Source of the DNA: Colletes latitarsis | Lineage: Eukaryota > Arthropoda > Insecta > Hymenoptera > Colletidae | Reading direction: 5' to 3' | Assembly (NCBI RefSeq): GCF_051014445.1 | Contig: NW_027488365.1 | Span: forward strand, 43,534,001 to 43,598,000 | DNA length: 64,000 bases | Shown: one piece after another, positions 62,561-64,000 of the stretch | Numbering within the stretch: position 1 is the stretch's first letter | How the letters are laid out: every line of letters begins with the position of its first letter | Program-made: the position numbers and the translations under genes | Notes under the pieces: model-generated | What the model saw: the letters and a program-made list of their open reading frames with translations, nothing else | The model's database searches: none | Told to the model about the DNA's origin: nothing

Positions 62561-64000
62561 TGTTGTAGCACACTGAGGCAGTCAATTAAACCTGGTTTCG
62601 ATCAATATTTTAGCGGATAACACCGGTTAGGTCTGGGTTAGGTCTGGGATATGCCCGCATCTGGCTCATGATTTTGCCTTCTTCGCATACTTGTTGGCCC
62701 GATCCTGGGTTTTTTCCGTGTTTGAATCACGTAGTAATGTGGTACCACACTGAGGCAGTCAATTAAACCTGGTTTCGATCAATATTTTAGAGGATAACAC
62801 CGGTTAGGTCTGGGTTAGGTCTGGGATATGCGCGCATCTGGCTTATACTTTCGCCATTTTCGCAAACTTGTTGGCCAGATCCTGGGATTTTTCCGTGTTT
62901 GAAACACGTAGTAATGTTGTACCACACTGAGGCAGTCAATTAAACCTGGATTCGGACAGTATTTTAGAGGATAACACCGGTTAGGCCTGGGTTAGGTCTG
63001 GGTTATGCCCGCATCTGGCTCATGATTTTGCCTTCTTCGCATACTTGTTGGGCAGATCCTGGGCTTTTTCCTGTTTGAATCACGTAGTAATGTGGTAACG
63101 CACTGAAACTGTCAATTAAACCTGGTTTCGATCAATATTTTAGAGGATAACACCGGTTAGGTCTGGGTTAGGTCTGGGTTAGGTTTGGGTTATGCCCGCA
63201 TCTGGCTCATGATTTTGCTTTCTTCGCATACTTGTTGGCCAGATCCTGGGTTTTTTCCGTGTTTGAATCACGTAGTAATGTGGTAACACACTGAAGCACT
63301 CAATTAAACTTGGTTTCGATCTATATTTTAGAGGATAACACCGGTTAGGTCTGGGTTTCGTCTGGGTTATGCCCGCATCTGGCTCATGATTTTGCCTTCT
63401 TCGCAAACTTGTTTGCCAGATCCTGGTTTTTTTTCGTGTTTGAATCACGTAGTAATGTGGCAACACAATGAAGCAGTCAATTAACCCTGGTTTCGATCCA
63501 TATTTTGGAGGATAACACCGGTTAGGTCTGGGTTAGGTCGGGGATATGCCCGCATCTGGCTCATGATTTTGCCTTCTTCGCATACTTGTTGGCCAGATCC
63601 TGGGTTTTTTCCGTGTTTGAATCACGTAGTAATGCTGTAGCACACTGAGGCAGTCAATTAAACCTGGTTTCGATCAATATTTTAGAGGATAACACCGGTT
63701 AGGTCTGGGTTAGGTCTGGGATATGCGCGCATCTGGCATATACTTTCACCTTTTTCGCAAACTTGTTGGCTAGATCCTGGGTTTTTTTCGGGTTTTAATC
63801 ACATAGTAATGTGGCAACACAATGAAGCAGTCAATTAACCCTGGTTTCGATCCATATTTTGGAGGATAACACCGGTTAGGTATGGGTTAGGTCTGGGTTA
63901 TGCCCGCATCTGGCTCATGATTTTGCCTTTTTCGCAAACTTGTTGGCCAGATCCTGGGTTTTTTCCGTGTTTGAATCACGTAGTAATGTTGTAGCACACT
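62561..64000 (+). repeat. Return to flanking-type monomers
   Basis: From here the monomers resemble those near 7.3-9.1 kb rather than the preceding 29 kb. Shared markers include TTTTAGCGGATAAC (near 7379 and 62610), TTCGGACAG with GGATTTTTCCGTG, GGGCTTTTTCCTG (63061), a triple 11-mer (near 63.2 kb), GGGTTTCGTCTGGG, and TTAGGTATGGG (near 63.87 kb). The array continues beyond the window. Confidence 0.72.

Larger units (their letters stand above)
4446..64000 (+). repeat. 177-bp satellite array with embedded telomere-like 11-mers
   Basis: About 59.5 kb of head-to-tail monomers in one orientation continue past the right edge. Counting from GGG to GGG gives 177 bases for the first units (4446, 4623, 4800, 4977). 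Units with one more telomere-like 11-mer are 188 bp, and a few are one base shorter or longer. By length there are about 335 monomers. No gene, RNA gene or other transposon interrupts the array; the only open frames in it are translations of repeat sequence. Conserved parts include CACGTAGTAATG, GAGGATAACACCGGTTAGG and the T tract after CTGGG. The most variable parts are the GTGGTACCAC site (also GTGGTAACAC, GTGGCAACAC, GTTGTAGCAC, GCTGTAGCAC) and the segment after CATCTGG. A subtelomeric position is likely from the 11-mers; a pericentromeric array is the main alternative. Confidence 0.97.

Noticed and set aside
63179..63466. 95-codon open frame on the minus strand inside the satellite
   Set aside because: It is a translation of slightly more than one and a half monomers, with an internally repeated peptide caused by the repeat. 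It exists only because this stretch lacks stops. No coding signature.
4446..64000. CRISPR-like regular repeats
   Set aside because: The whole 177-bp unit is repeated with no unique spacers, and the flanking element is a eukaryotic retrotransposon.
4446..64000. True telomere tract
   Set aside because: The 11-mers never run beyond three in a row and always sit in a longer monomer, so this is interstitial or subtelomeric sequence, not the terminal repeat itself.

Overview
The window has two parts. Bases 1-4445 are the 3' portion of a GC-rich non-LTR retrotransposon of the R1 clade. Bases 4446-64000 are an uninterrupted satellite array of roughly 335 tandem monomers, mostly 177 bp. I see no host gene, tRNA, rRNA or CRISPR array. 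The host is a eukaryote, almost certainly an arthropod. Each monomer carries two or three copies of an 11-mer, TTAGGTCTGGG, which looks like a derivative of the insect telomeric repeat TTAGG. From memory, and not checked here, 11-bp telomere motifs of this general shape have been reported from Hymenoptera. My best guess is therefore a hymenopteran subtelomere; the order is an inference.

Retrotransposon (1-4445, + strand). The window opens inside ORF1, a Gag-like protein with three CCHC knuckles. ORF2 (820-4029) encodes an APE-type endonuclease, a reverse transcriptase with YADD, and a C-terminal CCHC finger; the catalytic motifs I can recognise are present. The 3' UTR (4030-4420) contains three strong inverted repeats, followed by a pure A25 tail. 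The satellite begins directly at the tail. The tail joins the satellite at a CTGGGTT sequence, which the telomere-like 11-mer also contains, so the element may be telomere-targeted like TRAS and SART. No in-frame AUG precedes the conserved start of ORF2, and the nearest AUG (840) is out of frame by one base.

Satellite array (4446-64000). Each monomer has, in order: a T-rich tract after CTGGG; a conserved CACGTAGTAATG segment; a site that is a perfect palindrome (GTGGTACCAC) in many copies; a GAGGATAACACCGGTTAGG segment; the telomere-like 11-mers; and a variable CATCTGG...TTCGC...TTGG tail. Monomers with a third 11-mer are 188 bp. The array has been reshaped by segmental duplication in whole monomers: an 8914-bp tandem pair (10165-27992), a 2283-bp pair 5706 bp apart, a 3182-bp pair 3550 bp apart, a 1593-bp tandem pair, and a triplicated 2.0-2.2 kb block near the right side. 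Variant markers divide the array into a flanking type (4.4 to about 28 kb, and again from about 62.5 kb) and a central type (about 33-62.4 kb).

How the parts may relate (inference): a telomere-like satellite offers target sites to a telomere-seeking retroelement, while unequal exchange amplifies blocks of monomers. Nothing here proves a telomere function for either component.
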